Assembly (NCBI GenBank): GCA_025531455.1
Contig: JAMYHL010000006.1
Coordinates: 744,001 to 808,000, forward strand
From: Apiotrichum sp. Y4204
Lineage: Eukaryota; Basidiomycota; Tremellomycetes; Trichosporonales; Trichosporonaceae
DNA length: 64,000 nt
Reading direction: 5' to 3'
Shown: positions 9,331 through 21,450 of the stretch, one piece after another
Layout: every line of letters begins with the position of its first letter
How positions within the stretch are numbered: position 1 is the first letter of the stretch
Position numbers and translations under genes: made by a program
Notes under the pieces: model-generated
What the model was told of the DNA's origin: nothing
Seen by the model: only the letters and a program-made list of their open reading frames with translations
The model's database searches: none

Positions 9331-11759
9331 TTAGAGCGCCTGGGACGCGACGGACTGGGACAAACTCAAGCGGCGCTGCTTGGGCGAGAGGGGCATGCCG
9401 TCGTTCTTCTCCATGTCGCGGAACTCGCGCTCAAAGAAAGAGTGGGCGTTGGACGAAAGCTCGTCGTCCTCGTGGTCCTGGACGTCCTTGATGCTGCTCT
9501 GCTCCTTGAGGAGGTCCTGCTGGCGCGCCTCCCACATGACACGGAGCTCCTTGACACGCTGCTGACGGTCGAGCTCGGGGTCGTACGCACGATGACGCTT
9601 AAGGACGAAGCGCTCAAACCACGAGAGGTGGCGGGGGTGGACGGCAATACCGTGGTAGTCCTGCGCACGGCCGTCGCGGACAAACGCCCAGTAACGGTCC
9701 TGCTCGCGGAGGTCGAGGCCAGTGACGTCGGGAATGAAGAGCTGGGTGGTGATCCAGCCAGCGAAGCCGAACCAGCAGACGACCCAGAACTTGGTGTGCG
9801 AGTCAATGTAGTTGTAGATAATGGCAGGGAGGAGGGCACCGAGCTTGCCGGCGGCAGCAGAGAGACCGTGGGCAGTGGCACGGACCGAGACGGGGAAGAC
9901 CTCGGCGGCGAGCAGGAAGGTGGTGCAGTTGGGGCCGAACTGCTGGAAGAACGAGGCGAGGAAGTAGATGGTCTGGAAACCAGCAATGTGCTCCTTGGAC
10001 TGGAGCTGCTTGTACCAGATGGCGGGGAGGAGGTAGAGGATACCACAGAAGAGGAAGCCGACGGTCTGCATACGCTTGCGGCCGTAGAACTTGTGGTCGA
10101 CGAGGAAGGCAGCGAGGTAGTAGCCGACAAGCGAGACACCGACGTTGAGGAGGTTCCAGAGCCAGATGGTCATAACACTGCTGTTACCGGGCGAGATGAC
10201 CTTGATGAACGACGAGGCAAAGAGCTTGGCACCGTAGAAGAGGAAGTCGGCAAGGAGCCAGCCCATGCATGTACCGAAGAGACGGCCGCCGAAGTGGGTC
10301 GAGACGAGCTTGAGCGAGATGAGGTCATAGCCCGACTGGTTGACACGGGCATTCTTCTTCGACTTGCGGAGAGCAGACTCCGAGTACGTCTTGCGGTAGT
10401 AACGGTAGTAGGCAAGCCAGAGGGTGGGGAGGATCATGACGGCGAAGGAGACACGGAAGACCCACTGGCCGGTCTTCTTCGAGTACGGGGGCGACGAACC
10501 GCCGTGGAAGATAAGAAGCAGGATGATGAGGACGCCCTGGTTGAGGAGCTGACCCCAGCCCTGCATTAGGAACGCAAGAACGACGTTGCGGCCACGGTGA
10601 AGCTTGTCATCCGTCTGTGCGTTGCCAGAAGGTGCCTTGTGCTCGAGTGCCGAAGTCGACGTCATGGGGTACTCGCCACCGACACCAAGGGTGTAGATGA
10701 ACTGGCACCAAGCGTAGCAGATGACCCAGCCGTTGAGGGTAGTACCCCACGAGGCGGTGAGCATGACGAGACCCAGAGTCATGATGAGCGCATCCTGGAC
10801 AAGACCGACACGGCGGCCGATCCAGTCGCCCTCGATACCGACACCAATCTGGCCGACAATGATACCAATAATCTGAATGTACGAGACGGCAGCGATCCAG
10901 TTGGCGTCACAGACCTCGTGGGTCTTCCAGCACTGCGGCCAGACGGCCTGGTAGAGTGCAGTCAGGTTACCAATAGACTGTATTGTCAGCAAATCATCCT
11001 GAATGCCAAGACACCGGCGGTCCCTGCGGAGAAAGGGGCGACCAAGTGGGAATTATTAAAAAATGCCACTGGCGACTGCCACATTCAGGTGCAGTCTTGG
11101 CACCATTCACTGGTCCCAAGTGGTCCAAAGACCAAAGGCCGCCCTTTTCCGCAACGGACGGACGCGGACAAGATGCAAGATACGTACGAAAATGGTGTAA
11201 CTGGCTGTCAGCAACGGAGCGGAATGGGCGCAGTGCTGGTTTCAAAACTCACCCTTCCGTGAACATGCCCATACCAGTCGTTACGTAGCGGGAGCAGTAG
11301 GCGGTGAATGGCGAAAGGGGATCCTTCTTGAACATGCTCCAGACGACGTTGAGCTCGCGCTTGCACTCGGCGGTGGCCTGGTCGTTGACCCATTTCTGGC
11401 GCTCTTTGTAGGGCATGTCGGCCTGCGGTTAGCTTTGGCCGGAAAGAAGGAGAACGTTGTACGGGGCATGCGACCGGTACAGCTGGCACACGGGCGTGGC
11501 AACGATCGTCGCCGTGCGATGGAGGATCATTCCAATCTTCGCACTAAATTGCAGCCCGATTCACCATAGTTCCAGATGTTCCAAAGCCCGCACGGACCAC
11601 AAGTGGCACCCCATCACCGTAGCAACTCACCCAGTAGACACCATCCTCGTTGTACGAGTCCTCGGGGCAGAGGTCGAGGAAGAGGGGGTGGGCGGTGGTG
11701 AAGTCGATCTCCTTGGGCCCGGAGGGGATCGTGTCGTCGAGGTCCGGGAGGTACGACAT
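9331..11759 (-). CDS. MFS transporter, phosphate/organophosphate (PHS) type
   Basis: A 12-helix major facilitator of the plasma membrane. Exons in transcript order are 11759..11631, 11422..11253, 11200..11188 and 10977..9331, giving 652 residues. The 13-nt microexon encodes the junction FTEG-YTIF-SIGNL, restoring helix 1 (GMGMFTEGYTIFSIGNLTALY). Without it the frame is lost. Family marks are GDWIGRRVG in the loop between helices 2 and 3 and GVGGEYPMTSTSALE in helix 4, resembling the GGEYP/GGDYP signature of phosphate (Pho84) and glycerophosphodiester (Git1) symporters. The soluble N-terminus is about 90 residues and the cytosolic C-terminus is long and charged. The substrate is inferred only at family level. 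The last intron (10978..11187) is unusually long, at 210 nt. Confidence 0.88.
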
Positions 11760-14129
11760 GATGAGGGGAGGGGACCTGGCGGCCTGGAGCAGTGATGGAG
11801 AGAAGAGGAAGAGAAGAGAGCTCTAGCGCCTGTCTACGGCGTCTACTCTACTGCACTAGGTGCGAGAAGTCCTAGGTGAAGGGGATGAAGATGTGGAAGA
11901 AGAGTAATCATCTTTTTTCTCGTTCTGATCTTTTAGGTCTCCATGGGCTGAGCTTGCCGCGCTGCCAGACGAGCCAGAACGCCAGGAAGCTGGAAGTTTG
12001 TTCGCCTGACTCATCTGCGTGCCCACACGGCACCCAGCTGTGCCCCCTTTGTTCCCCCCCAGTCCCTGTTTTGGAAGCTGGCTCGCCAAAGCATACAGTC
12101 ATGTACCGACGCACCGGCGCAGGCGCCGCCCGTCGCTGATGTGGATGTCCTCCAGGATTGTGCACCACTCTGGCCACTCTGTGGAACATGGAAAAGGTGA
12201 AATTCTATCCGACACTACCCGGCACGCGACCCACATGCAGGAAAGATGGCTCCAGATCCTCCTATTGGCCAGAGTTGCTCGAACGTGTGTCGTGCCTGAA
12301 CGAGATATTACACGCCCCCTCCGTGCCGTGCCGCTCACCAAGAAATGGAATCCTTGGGTCTTCCGCCTGTACGATGTGGTCTCCTGTCCCCATTCCTCCC
12401 TTTTGGGCTATTTACCGTGATCCTCGCCCCTGATCTACATCCTGAGCGTCCATCGCTTCTTCTTTCCCCACCACCAAAGATGCGAGCCAAGACTTTTCAA
12501 AGACGAGAACAGCACCATTCCAGCACGGGTTTCGTCTTATCGCTCACACGACCTCAATGTTGCTCGTGTGACTGCTCGTGCGACCTCTTGGCAGGCGTCC
12601 AAGATAGACCGTGCCAAGGATGTGCAGTGTTATCTCTAGAAACGACATTCGGCTTCTAACAAAGAAGCTGTAAATCATCATTCTGCCAACTGCCACAGTG
12701 TAGAGCATGCATCGACGCGTCAGAAATCGTCCCCGACGAACGTGTGTGAGCCCCGCGCGGGCCCTGCACCGGGCATAGTGTGCTCCGCAGAGTGAGGGTG
12801 CGCAGTCCGAGCAGTATGCTGGGGTGGAGCTGGTGGAGAGCTCGATTGATTGGGCTGCGTGTGCTGTCCTGGACCTGGTGCGGTCGCTCCGGCCGCCCAC
12901 AGCCAACGCCCCCCGCGGCCGCATCCGAAAGGATCGGGACGGAGGCAAAATTTTTCAGGGGCAGACAATTAGACAAACTAGACTAATAGATGGCCTAAAT
13001 CAATATTGTCAAGCTAAGGAGCATGGATTATTCAATACGAACAGCTGCTGATTGTTAAGTGTCCGGCATGTCCGGCCATCCGGCCAGTAACAAGGTTTTG
13101 CTCCTGGCCCGACGTCATGGGGAGTGTGGATTGATTCGATTTTTTTTCTTGCTCCTTTCGTTCAATTTTCCTTGTTCCTTGCGCGTCTTCGTTTGTGCCT
13201 ACTCCCGCCAGATCGCTTGGATCGCTACGACCTTGACCCCAGACAGCGAGCGGCAAGTGATACAGGCTGTATGAACTTTGAGCAATATGCTATAAGCTAC
13301 GACGTCACAAGCACGCGGCTGCCGGGCTCTCTCAAAATCTCAAAATCTTCATATCTCCCACCTATTCCCATTCCCTTCTGCAGGCCACCTGGTGTCTAAA
13401 TCGGTGCGATATTTTGGAATGAGGCGATGTTTACGAGAGGGCAGATTGGCAGCCGCAGATTGTGGGGAACGTTAAACGCGACTACCATAGACAAGCGCTG
13501 GGAGGCGCAAGCGCACCAGACGGGCCAAATACCCAGGCGGCCATGCGGCCAGGCGGGCGTGCGGAATACTAAACACTCGAGCTTTCACACACCTCAGCCA
13601 ATTGAAGCGCTACCGGTGCTCACGCGACCACCTCAAAGCTCCTGACCTGGCGCTATACCGTGCACCGGAGTTGTATTTGGTTGGATTGTTGGATTGATTC
13701 CCACACACACCCTCATGTATTTTTAGCTGCTGATAGCACTAGCGTGCTACTAGGCTGGTTTCTAGTCGCCGAGTCGCCGTCCGGAGGTATGCAGATCCAT
13801 CCGCAATTACAACTGAGACACAAGGCTTGCTGATCAATCGAGGCTATCCAGACCATTCAGGCAGATTGGCCTAATGAAGGACGCCATCGCTCGGATCGGC
13901 ACGCTCGGTCCGCCACTGTTCTTGATTTGTCTCAGTACCACAACTTAGATAAGGACGTAAAACCGACCTCGATCTACAGTATCCTACAGTACCAACACCT
14001 TTGCAACCAGTTTCTGGGAGCTTCAATGCCAGTGACGGAAGCCTACTCATCACCTGAAACGTGCGTCCCACCTCTTACGTGTCTCCTCTATCTAAGCATG
14101 CACGTTCAAACTAATCCCCAACCTTGCTG
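11760..14129. other. 2.4 kb spacer without recognised genes
   Basis: It holds the promoter of the minus-strand transporter (near 11760 to 12200) and downstream sequence of the FAH gene. Frames up to about 130 residues exist on both strands, but none shows a known motif, consistent splice sites or a credible start context. I see no tRNA or repeat array. Confidence 0.5.
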
Positions 14130-15612
14130 TCACTCATAGACAATCTTGTTCACGAGGGTCCCTAGACATGTCAGCACGCATCACTGATTAATCACTCGAG
14201 TTGCAGCCGGATTTCTCACCGATTCCGTGTGAGATGGTGCAGCACACGTCGTCACCGTCCTGGAGGGCCTGGCCGCGCGACCAGCCGATACCGGGCGGCG
14301 TGCCCGTCAGGATCACCGCGCCCGGGGGCAATGTCGTGCCCATCGAGAGGTATGATACAATCCTAGGAGTCAGTTTCGGAGAGGTACTGCGGGAATGGGT
14401 TTTCCGGACTGGAGGTATGTCTCATGCAGCGTGCCCCGCTCTCAGATCGGCGGGAGTCTGTGTGTTAAGGACACGAAGACTGTCCCTCACCCTTGGGGTG
14501 CAACACAGGCGGGAGCAGTGTGAGAACAGCTCCAACATCGAGTCCCACACGCAGGCAAAAGTGGGGAAATACAAAGTACTCACTCAGACACGTGCCAGAT
14601 CATACTCTGCGCAGTCCCCGATTGCACGATATGACCGTTCACCCGGGTTTGGAGGCTGACATCTCCGGGGTCCAGAAGGGCCGTGGTGGACACGATGCAC
14701 GGCCCAACAGGACAAAACTTGTCAAATCCTGGAGAGAGTGAGTAACTGATCCGTCCCGGTTAGTCATCGATACCCACCCTTGGAGTAACCCCATTGCGAG
14801 CACTGATCCTGGAGCTTCCGTGCCGTGAGGTCGTTGGCACACGTCCAGCCGAGGACATACTTCAATGCGTCGCCAGGAGAAACGTTGCGGCAGCGGCGGC
14901 CGATCACGATCGCGAGCTCGACCTCATAATCTACCTGGTTGTCTTGGGCACAGATGGGGATCGGGATTTGCTCGCCTGGATTTGCGAGGGCGGCGGCGGG
15001 CTTGAAAAAGAGGCTTGGAACGGGAGGGAGGGGGAGACCGAGCTCAAGCGCGTGGTCCGTGTAATTGAGGCCCGTTGCGCGAATTGTGCCAACCTGCTCT
15101 TCACTCACGGGCGACAGGAGCTGCGGGATCAGCGCCACCCATGTTTTCATCCATTAAATTCTCGCCTCAGCACATACCTTGTGGATTTGGATACGCTCGC
15201 CTGTACGCTTGGCGGCTGCGTCCCAGGGGGAACGGGCGTCGAGGACATGGGCGAATACAGGTACGCCCTTGGCGGTGGCGAGGCCCACTACCCTCAGCTG
15301 CTGACGTGCCGAAAGTGTGCTCACCATCAATATTGTCGTCGACAGGTTCACCGAGCAGCGTGCGGCCGTCGATAGCGACGAAGCGGACGAGCCGGCGGAA
15401 CGGCCACGGCCCAAACTGTGTATGAGCGTCTCCGACCAGAGCATTTCTCATTCCAGCGAACGCACCTCAGTCTCGCCTAGGGCATGCGCTGTGCCGTTGG
15501 TTCCGTTGGTGGCCACGTCCGAATGCCCGTTGATAATGGGCCTGACGGAGTGGAGACGGCCATTGAGGCCGTTGGTGCTATGGACGGTGAGATGTTCCAT
15601 CGTGACGGTCAT
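14130..15612 (-). CDS. Fumarylacetoacetate hydrolase (FAH) family enzyme
   Basis: A metal-dependent C-C bond hydrolase or decarboxylase-like enzyme. Exons in transcript order are 15612..15466, 15415..15325, 15287..15178, 15120..14778, 14728..14584, 14362..14220 and 14161..14130, giving 336 residues with all phases matching. The first exon is a 49-residue Asn/Gly/Thr-rich leader. It is followed by the N-terminal domain (RLVRFVAIDGRTLLGEPVD) and the catalytic domain: TGLNYTDHALELG, DYEVELAIVIGRRCRNV with the metal-binding Glu pair, GWTCANDLTARKLQ, FDKFCPVGPCIVS and GAVILTGTPPGIGW. These are hallmarks of FAHD-type proteins acting on aromatic or 2-oxo acid degradation products. The real substrate could be acylpyruvate, oxaloacetate or a ring-cleavage product. 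No clustered pathway genes help decide. Confidence 0.92.
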
Positions 15613-18264
15613 GACAGATCAATCACTGCGGACTGTGGAGATGAGGACAGGTGGGTTATAAAGGGAGAAAGAAGTTGAAGAAAGAGTGGGAAATTGTGGA
15701 GTCGAATGAAGGATGAGGATGAGAATGTGCTGAGAGAGGGAGAAAGGCATATAAGGACTGTGGTGGAAGGAGTGGGAAAGACGTCGGCGGAGGAGCGAGT
15801 GCGCTGGAGCTTGTGATTGAGAGAGAAAGAGGAGAGGGACGGGAACGGACGCACATCCGTCCATCCAAGCATTTGGCGAGCAACTCGAGCAGTGAGCATC
15901 GGGTGGCGAGCCGTGTGCTGTGTGTTGGGGCGCACGTCGATCCAAGCTATCCGGAGGTTCGCACCCGCTCCCACTTTTGGGTATACCGTTGTGGTCCAGT
16001 GCTTCCTTATCGGCGTTTGAACATCAGTCCAGGGAATACCGACTGGACGATGGATCAAGGACTGGGCTAAGAACGAGAGACTAAATCGCAGTGCACCGCT
16101 TGCAGCTCGTCAGTTTGTCGGGATGACGACAGAGGAGCAGTTGGTCACATCTGGGTGTTGAGCTCAAATCTCGCGTCCCCGTCCACTGATGTCGGAAAGT
16201 TAAGGGGAACCAGGAAGTGAACGAAGTAGCCTTTGTGGCATGTGGGGCATTGTGGGGCATGATCCGTGTTCTGTATGGAAAGGAAATGATAAAGCTTGTG
16301 GGGAGGTATCTCCGAGATCTGAGAGGACAGAAAGAGTACGCAGTCTGTGATCTAGTGAGGGTTGTTGTGCCTGTCAGAAGGAATCCAGACCGGAGAGGTG
16401 GGACGAACTCACTCGCGCCGTCAACTGGTGGCTGCTAGCGGCCTCGGAAAGATAACGCTCAGCCTCTCAGGTACAGTCAGCTTCTAGTCCAATGGTTGCA
16501 GGTTCAGTAGCTGCTCTGCAAGGAATTGCAAGACGTTATGATGAATGCTCTTTCTGTGCAAACGCACATCGCCATATCACTTCTGCAAATCTCAATCCGA
16601 CAGCCAAGAGCAGAAAACCACACAATGTTGTCATCCCGAAAAGAGAAGCTAAGAGCTCGACCACCGCTCCGAAGGCTCAGCCCGAGATCTCCGGCTGCCA
16701 GTGACCAGCGGCGCCAGCTCGGGCCCAGCTCTGTTGCGGCCAACCTTGCTTCCATCGTCTAGATCTCTCCATCACGAGATGCGTACGACGCCAGAATTGC
16801 GCAGGGGGTATTGGCCCTTGCCTGTCGCTGAGCTACAGTGTCACAGTCGTATCGGAGTGGTAGCTGGAATGTGGTGCACCAACCCAGCAGGCGACCCTTC
16901 ATTTCCTGTTTCTGCCCAATCGGCAAGGACGGATCGGTGGGAAGCGGTTCGGCCAGTGTCCCAAAGTGGCGGAGGGCAAGCACGTCTATCAAGACTCTGG
17001 AATCGTTCTTTCTCGGTTCTGCGTTGAGAGGTTCCAAACAATGAGCGGAGCACGCACCGGAAGAAGGCGGCCGAACTCTGCGACGCGCCGAAGCAAGACA
17101 ACCCACAGCTGGCTCGAGTGAGATTGTGCGATACAGTAGGTTCCCAGGTTCCAGCGATTTTCGCAGTGACATCCCGACAGAAACACTCTCGCGATGGTGG
17201 CGTTACACTTGCGCCATCGTCCGTTCACATCGACCCATCTCCCGAGACACAAGGCCGTGGCCGCTGCAAGCTGCGTGTACATGCTGCATGCTGCGAGACG
17301 TCATCCTCCCGATAAACTTTCTACTTCGAGGATCCGGATATCCGGCGTGACGACTGATAAGGTTCTGTCCATCACGCGCTTCAACGGCAGATTTGGTGCA
17401 GTGCTCTCATCCTGTAAATGCTGTGGAACCTCACAAATCAGCCTTTCGGATGAGGAACACGTGCCTCGTTCCAGCTCACCAGCTCACCCGATCGCATCGA
17501 TCAAAGCCTGCTGAGAAAGTGCCCAACGACCAAGACATCGGAGATTTCTCGCCAACTCTCGGTCTCTCCCGACACCATGCTCGTGAGGCTCATGGACGGT
17601 CATGTCGACAGTAGGCCAGTGAACGCCGTGCGGCGTCCAGCGTCCAGCCCGTCCCCCAGCCCGTCGGCCATCCCTCACATCGGCCATGACGTTACGCACA
17701 GCAAGCTATGCGGAAGAAGGCCCAATCCGAATCTCCGGAAAGCCCTGGAGCTCCAGATCTCCACAAACTCTAAATGTTTTCTCGGCAAGAACTTCCAGGG
17801 TCAGCCAGGGACGGGCACCACCATGAAAAATTACACCAACAACAACAAATGCTCTCGCCGCGGTCAGACCATCATCCATGACCGTCGATTGATGGCCATC
17901 AACTACTCATAGATGCGGCTCGGGCTCCTAGATACCTGACTTCCACGGCGGTAGCCAAGGACGAGCTCGGTCAGATTTAACCGCGATTCAGCGCCGCTGT
18001 GACTGACCGCGCCGAGCTCGTCGACTCAAAATCCAGAATGAACGTGGTAGCCCCACCAACGGACTAGTACCCTATCTCGGCCTCGGCGGCCGAGAAGGTC
18101 AGCCCACACCGCGGACTGCGGCGACCATGGCCTCCTCCGAGTAGAGTCTCTGCATTAATAATATGTGAACCTCCGCATCTCCGTTGTTGATTGACCCTCG
18201 TTCGCCACTCATTGTCTCACTCACAACAACACTTTCACGACACGCGACTGTTATCACGATCGCG
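15613..18264. other. 2.65 kb spacer between FAH and RTA1-like genes
   Basis: This shared upstream region lies between two divergent genes (FAH on minus, RTA1-like on plus). The first 300 nt are purine-rich on the plus strand (GAGAAAGA runs), meaning a CT-rich leader for FAH. The middle contains only short frames without support. It is long for a shared promoter, so noncoding RNA or decayed sequence could be present. Confidence 0.5.
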
Positions 18265-19383
18265 ATGATCTCTCACCTGAGCTCATTTGCGGCGCTCGCC
18301 GCACGAGCCACCACTCCTGACGGGCAGCCAATTCCCGATGCGCCGCTCGACTCGCCGTACGGGTACACCCCTGCTATGGCGAACTGCATCGCGTTCACCG
18401 TCGTCTTCTCGCTCCTCACCATCGCACACCTCGGCCTCGCGATCAAGTTCAAGTACTGGGCGGCGATCGCGACCATGGTCGTCGGTGGTCTCCTTGAGAT
18501 TATCGGATGGGCCGGACGCCTGTGGTCCGCCAAGAACCCGCTGCTGTGGGACAACTTCATCATGCAGATCTGCTGGTGAGTGATCATGATGCATGTGGAT
18601 ACTGACAACCCAGCCTTATCCTCGGCCCCGTGTTCTTCTCCGCGTGGGATTACACCCTTCTGGGCCTGAGCATCAAGCACATCGGCCACCAGTACTCCCT
18701 CATCGGCCCGAATCTGTACCTTGTTATCTTTGTGATTGCCGACATTGTCTCCCTTGTCCTGCAAGCCATTGGCGGCGGTGGCGCAGCCATGGACGCCAAG
18801 GAGTACCGCGACACCACGACCAACACCCACATCAGTGCGTCTGATGTATATGTCATGAGCTGACCTCAGTGCTTGCCGGTATTCTCTTCCAGCTTGGCAC
18901 GACGACCATCTTTGTCGTCCTCGCCGTAGACTTCATTGTCCGCGTCGTGTGGAACAAGCCGTACTCGGCTCGCTGGCTTGAAGCGCGCAACCTCTGCCGG
19001 CGCCGGTCAAAGAACACCGAAAAGTCCGAGAGGGGGACTGGCGACTCCTCTGCGAGCTCGGTCGTGACCGACACGACCCACCCGTCCCAAAAGCTCGAGG
19101 ACACGCACGGCCCCTGGCTCCGCAAGAACCAGTACCTTCTCCTCGGCATCGCGTGGGCCACCCTCATGATCTACATTCGTGGCATCTACCGTTCCATCGA
19201 ACTCGCGGAAGGCTGGTCTGGAAAGATCATCACAACGGAGGTGAGTTGGATGATTACGGGATGGCAACTCACGCGCAGTCGTACTTTATCTGGCTCGACG
19301 GGTTCATCATGGTGCTCTGCATGGCTGGCCTCGCGGTTACGCACCCCGGCTGGCTGCTTCCGCGCAACAAGGGGTGGAAGTGA
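18265..19383 (+). CDS. RTA1-like seven-helix membrane protein
   Basis: A member of the fungal RTA1/RSB1 family of lipid-translocating exporters, linked in yeasts to sphingoid-base export and aminocholesterol resistance. Exons are 18265..18575, 18614..18834, 18870..19240 and 19279..19383, giving 335 residues. Seven hydrophobic segments are visible, among them NCIAFTVVFSLLTIAHLGLA, IIGWAGRLW, FVIADIVSLVLQAIGGGGAA and IFVVLAVDFIVRVVW. The signatures DIVSLVLQAIGGG and YIRGIYRSIELAEGWSGKI are characteristic. A hydrophilic Ser/Thr-rich loop follows helix 5 (NTEKSERGTGDSSASS). The start at 18265 was preferred to an upstream in-frame ATG (18184) because it leaves a compact extracellular N-terminus. 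The gene is convergent with the permease, with 242 bp between stops. Confidence 0.92.
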
Positions 19384-19625
19384 CGTACTAGCAGCGAGAA
19401 GTCCTCCCACCTAGATTGATAGATGTCGGCCTATAAAATGTATCTAATGCTAATTCCAACCGCTTCCTTGTCCAAGCGAGCATGCAGACTCTGAGCACAG
19501 GCTTCAAGCATTCTACGCTCATTGCGACTGATGGCTTGATTCAATGAGAAACCCGGAATTCATTGTCCATGCTACACTACTACCATCTATAGTATTGATA
19601 CACTGAGCGCCAAAAGCCTACTCTC

Positions 19626-21450
19626 TCACGCCTTCTTAATGTGCTTGAACACGGTACGCTCGAGGCCGTCCTTGCCAACATCCGTCGTGCGCTCGAGGCG
19701 GTACCCGCCGAGCTTGGGGAGGATGTGGGCCCAGACAAGCCAGTAGATGAACCCGAGGCCGAAGACGGCCCACCCGGCAACCGCGTGCGTCCAGTACGGC
19801 ATGGTGTGGTACGGCTCGCCACCGGGCGGCGGGCGCGTGAAGGGGACGATAAAGAGGAAGACGTTGGCGGCGCCGAAGAAGGCGGCCGCGCACGATGCCG
19901 GCAGGCCGGGCGTCTTCCAGTCCTCGTACGGGAAGAAGTGAAGGTACACAATGCCAAAGGCAATGACCGCGTTAATTACCGACAACGGGTACGAGATCTA
20001 AGGAGTTAGTCCAGTTGCGGTGCGGGGAGCTTTCGCGTGATACTTACAGTGTTGATGACAAAGTTGTAGGCGTCACCGGGAGGCAGGGCGAAAATGGTGA
20101 TCACACACACGATCCAGTCTGGTGGTGGTCAGCTTTACCACAATCATATATTGGGGTTGGTGAAACTTACGCAGACCAAGACCGGCGAGCGGCGCGTTGA
20201 ACGGGCGGTTGCTGCCCCAGAACTTGGAGAACGGGAGGATACCCTCGCGACCGAGCTCCTGGTTGACGCGGCCCTGGGAGAAGACGACGGCAAGAGTGTT
20301 TCCCAGCGCGGAGAGCGCGACAAACACCGACAGGGCGCGCTCCGCGTTGCGGCCATAGACGTTGCGGAAGAGGAGGGCGGCAACAAGCGTGCCCGAGTTG
20401 GTAATCTCCTCCTTTGTCGCGGCAGCAAAGTAGGCGATGTTGGCGAGGATATACAGGACGGTAATAAGCCCGATGGCGAAGGGACCAGCGATGCGGATCG
20501 TCCTCTTCGGGTTCTTGAGCTCGTCCATCGAGTAATTAGCGTTGGAGTAACCGATAAAGGCCCAGATGACGTTGTAAAGACTGAGACAGAACGAGCTGGC
20601 GCTCGCGGTGGTGCCCTCGAACGCATTGGAAAAGTTGTCGGGCTTGGGGACCTTGAGGTGGCCGCCGAGCGCGATGAACCCGGTAATGATGACAAACACC
20701 AGAATGATGACCTTGAGGGTACCGAGGACGTTCTGGAGCCACAGACCCCAGCGGACGCGGGTACCGTGGATGAGGAAGGTGAACGTGATCGCCGCAAAGC
20801 CGATCAGACGACGCGTCCACTGTCCCGGCGACTCCTGGTTTGCCGCGCGCAGGATGTACTCGCCGAACACGATCGAGTTGCCCGATGCCCAGCCCAGAAG
20901 CACGGCCTGCGCCGCGAATGCGCTCGTAGCGAGGAACTTGGGCCGGCGGATCAGGTACTCGAGGTAGTTCTTCTCGCCACCATTCTTGGGAATCGCCTGC
21001 GTGTGAGAATCTCTCCAAAGGACACTAACGCTCTTGCACTTACCAGTCCCCAGACGATGTAGACCCACATGCCCGCGGCGGCGATAATAGCTCCAATCAC
21101 CCACATGATTAGAGACATGCCGACACTGCCACTGAGGGAGAGAATCGTACTCGGAGTTGCGAACACACTGTCTCGGTCAGACATCCATCCCAGGTACCAC
21201 ATTGCCACGCCACACCGCCGATCCGCCACACTGCAACCACCACAGTGTCACCACCACTTGCTACTCACCCGGTGCCGATGATACGGTTGAAGATGATAAA
21301 GATGGCGGACACGAGACCGATCTGCCTGCGGTCGGGGAGGCTGTCCTGCGACTCGGACGCGCCAGCACGAACGCTGACGCTGGCGACGCTCGCCGAGTCC
21401 GCCGAGCTCTTCCTCTCGGTCGCTCCATACGAGCTTAGTAGGTTGGCCAT
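19626..21450 (-). CDS. MUP1: High-affinity methionine/amino acid permease (MUP1-like, LAT family)
   Basis: A plasma-membrane APC-superfamily amino acid permease. Exons in transcript order are 21450..21269, 21167..21044, 20996..20171, 20118..20048 and 19997..19626, giving 524 residues. The Ser-rich cytosolic N-terminus leads into helix 1 with the substrate-binding motif NRIIGTGVFATPSTI, split by intron 1. Further marks are GSVGMSLIMWVIGAIIAAAG, NGGEKNYLEYLIRRPKFLA, YNVIWAFIGYSNANYSMDEL (helix 6) and FSQGRVNQELGREGILPFSK. These resemble yeast Mup1 and its fungal relatives, so methionine or cysteine uptake is the best guess. A broader neutral amino acid range cannot be excluded. Expression is probably sulfur-regulated, but I saw no decisive motif. 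Confidence 0.88.

Noticed and set aside
9304..10569. 421-codon plus-strand frame opposite the MFS transporter
   Set aside because: It is the antisense of a well-supported coding exon. Its Val/Glu/Asp-rich composition is a by-product of GC-rich codon bias, and no motif is present.
20094..21062. 322-codon plus-strand frame opposite the methionine permease
   Set aside because: It is antisense to clear permease exons and runs through their introns. There is no domain.
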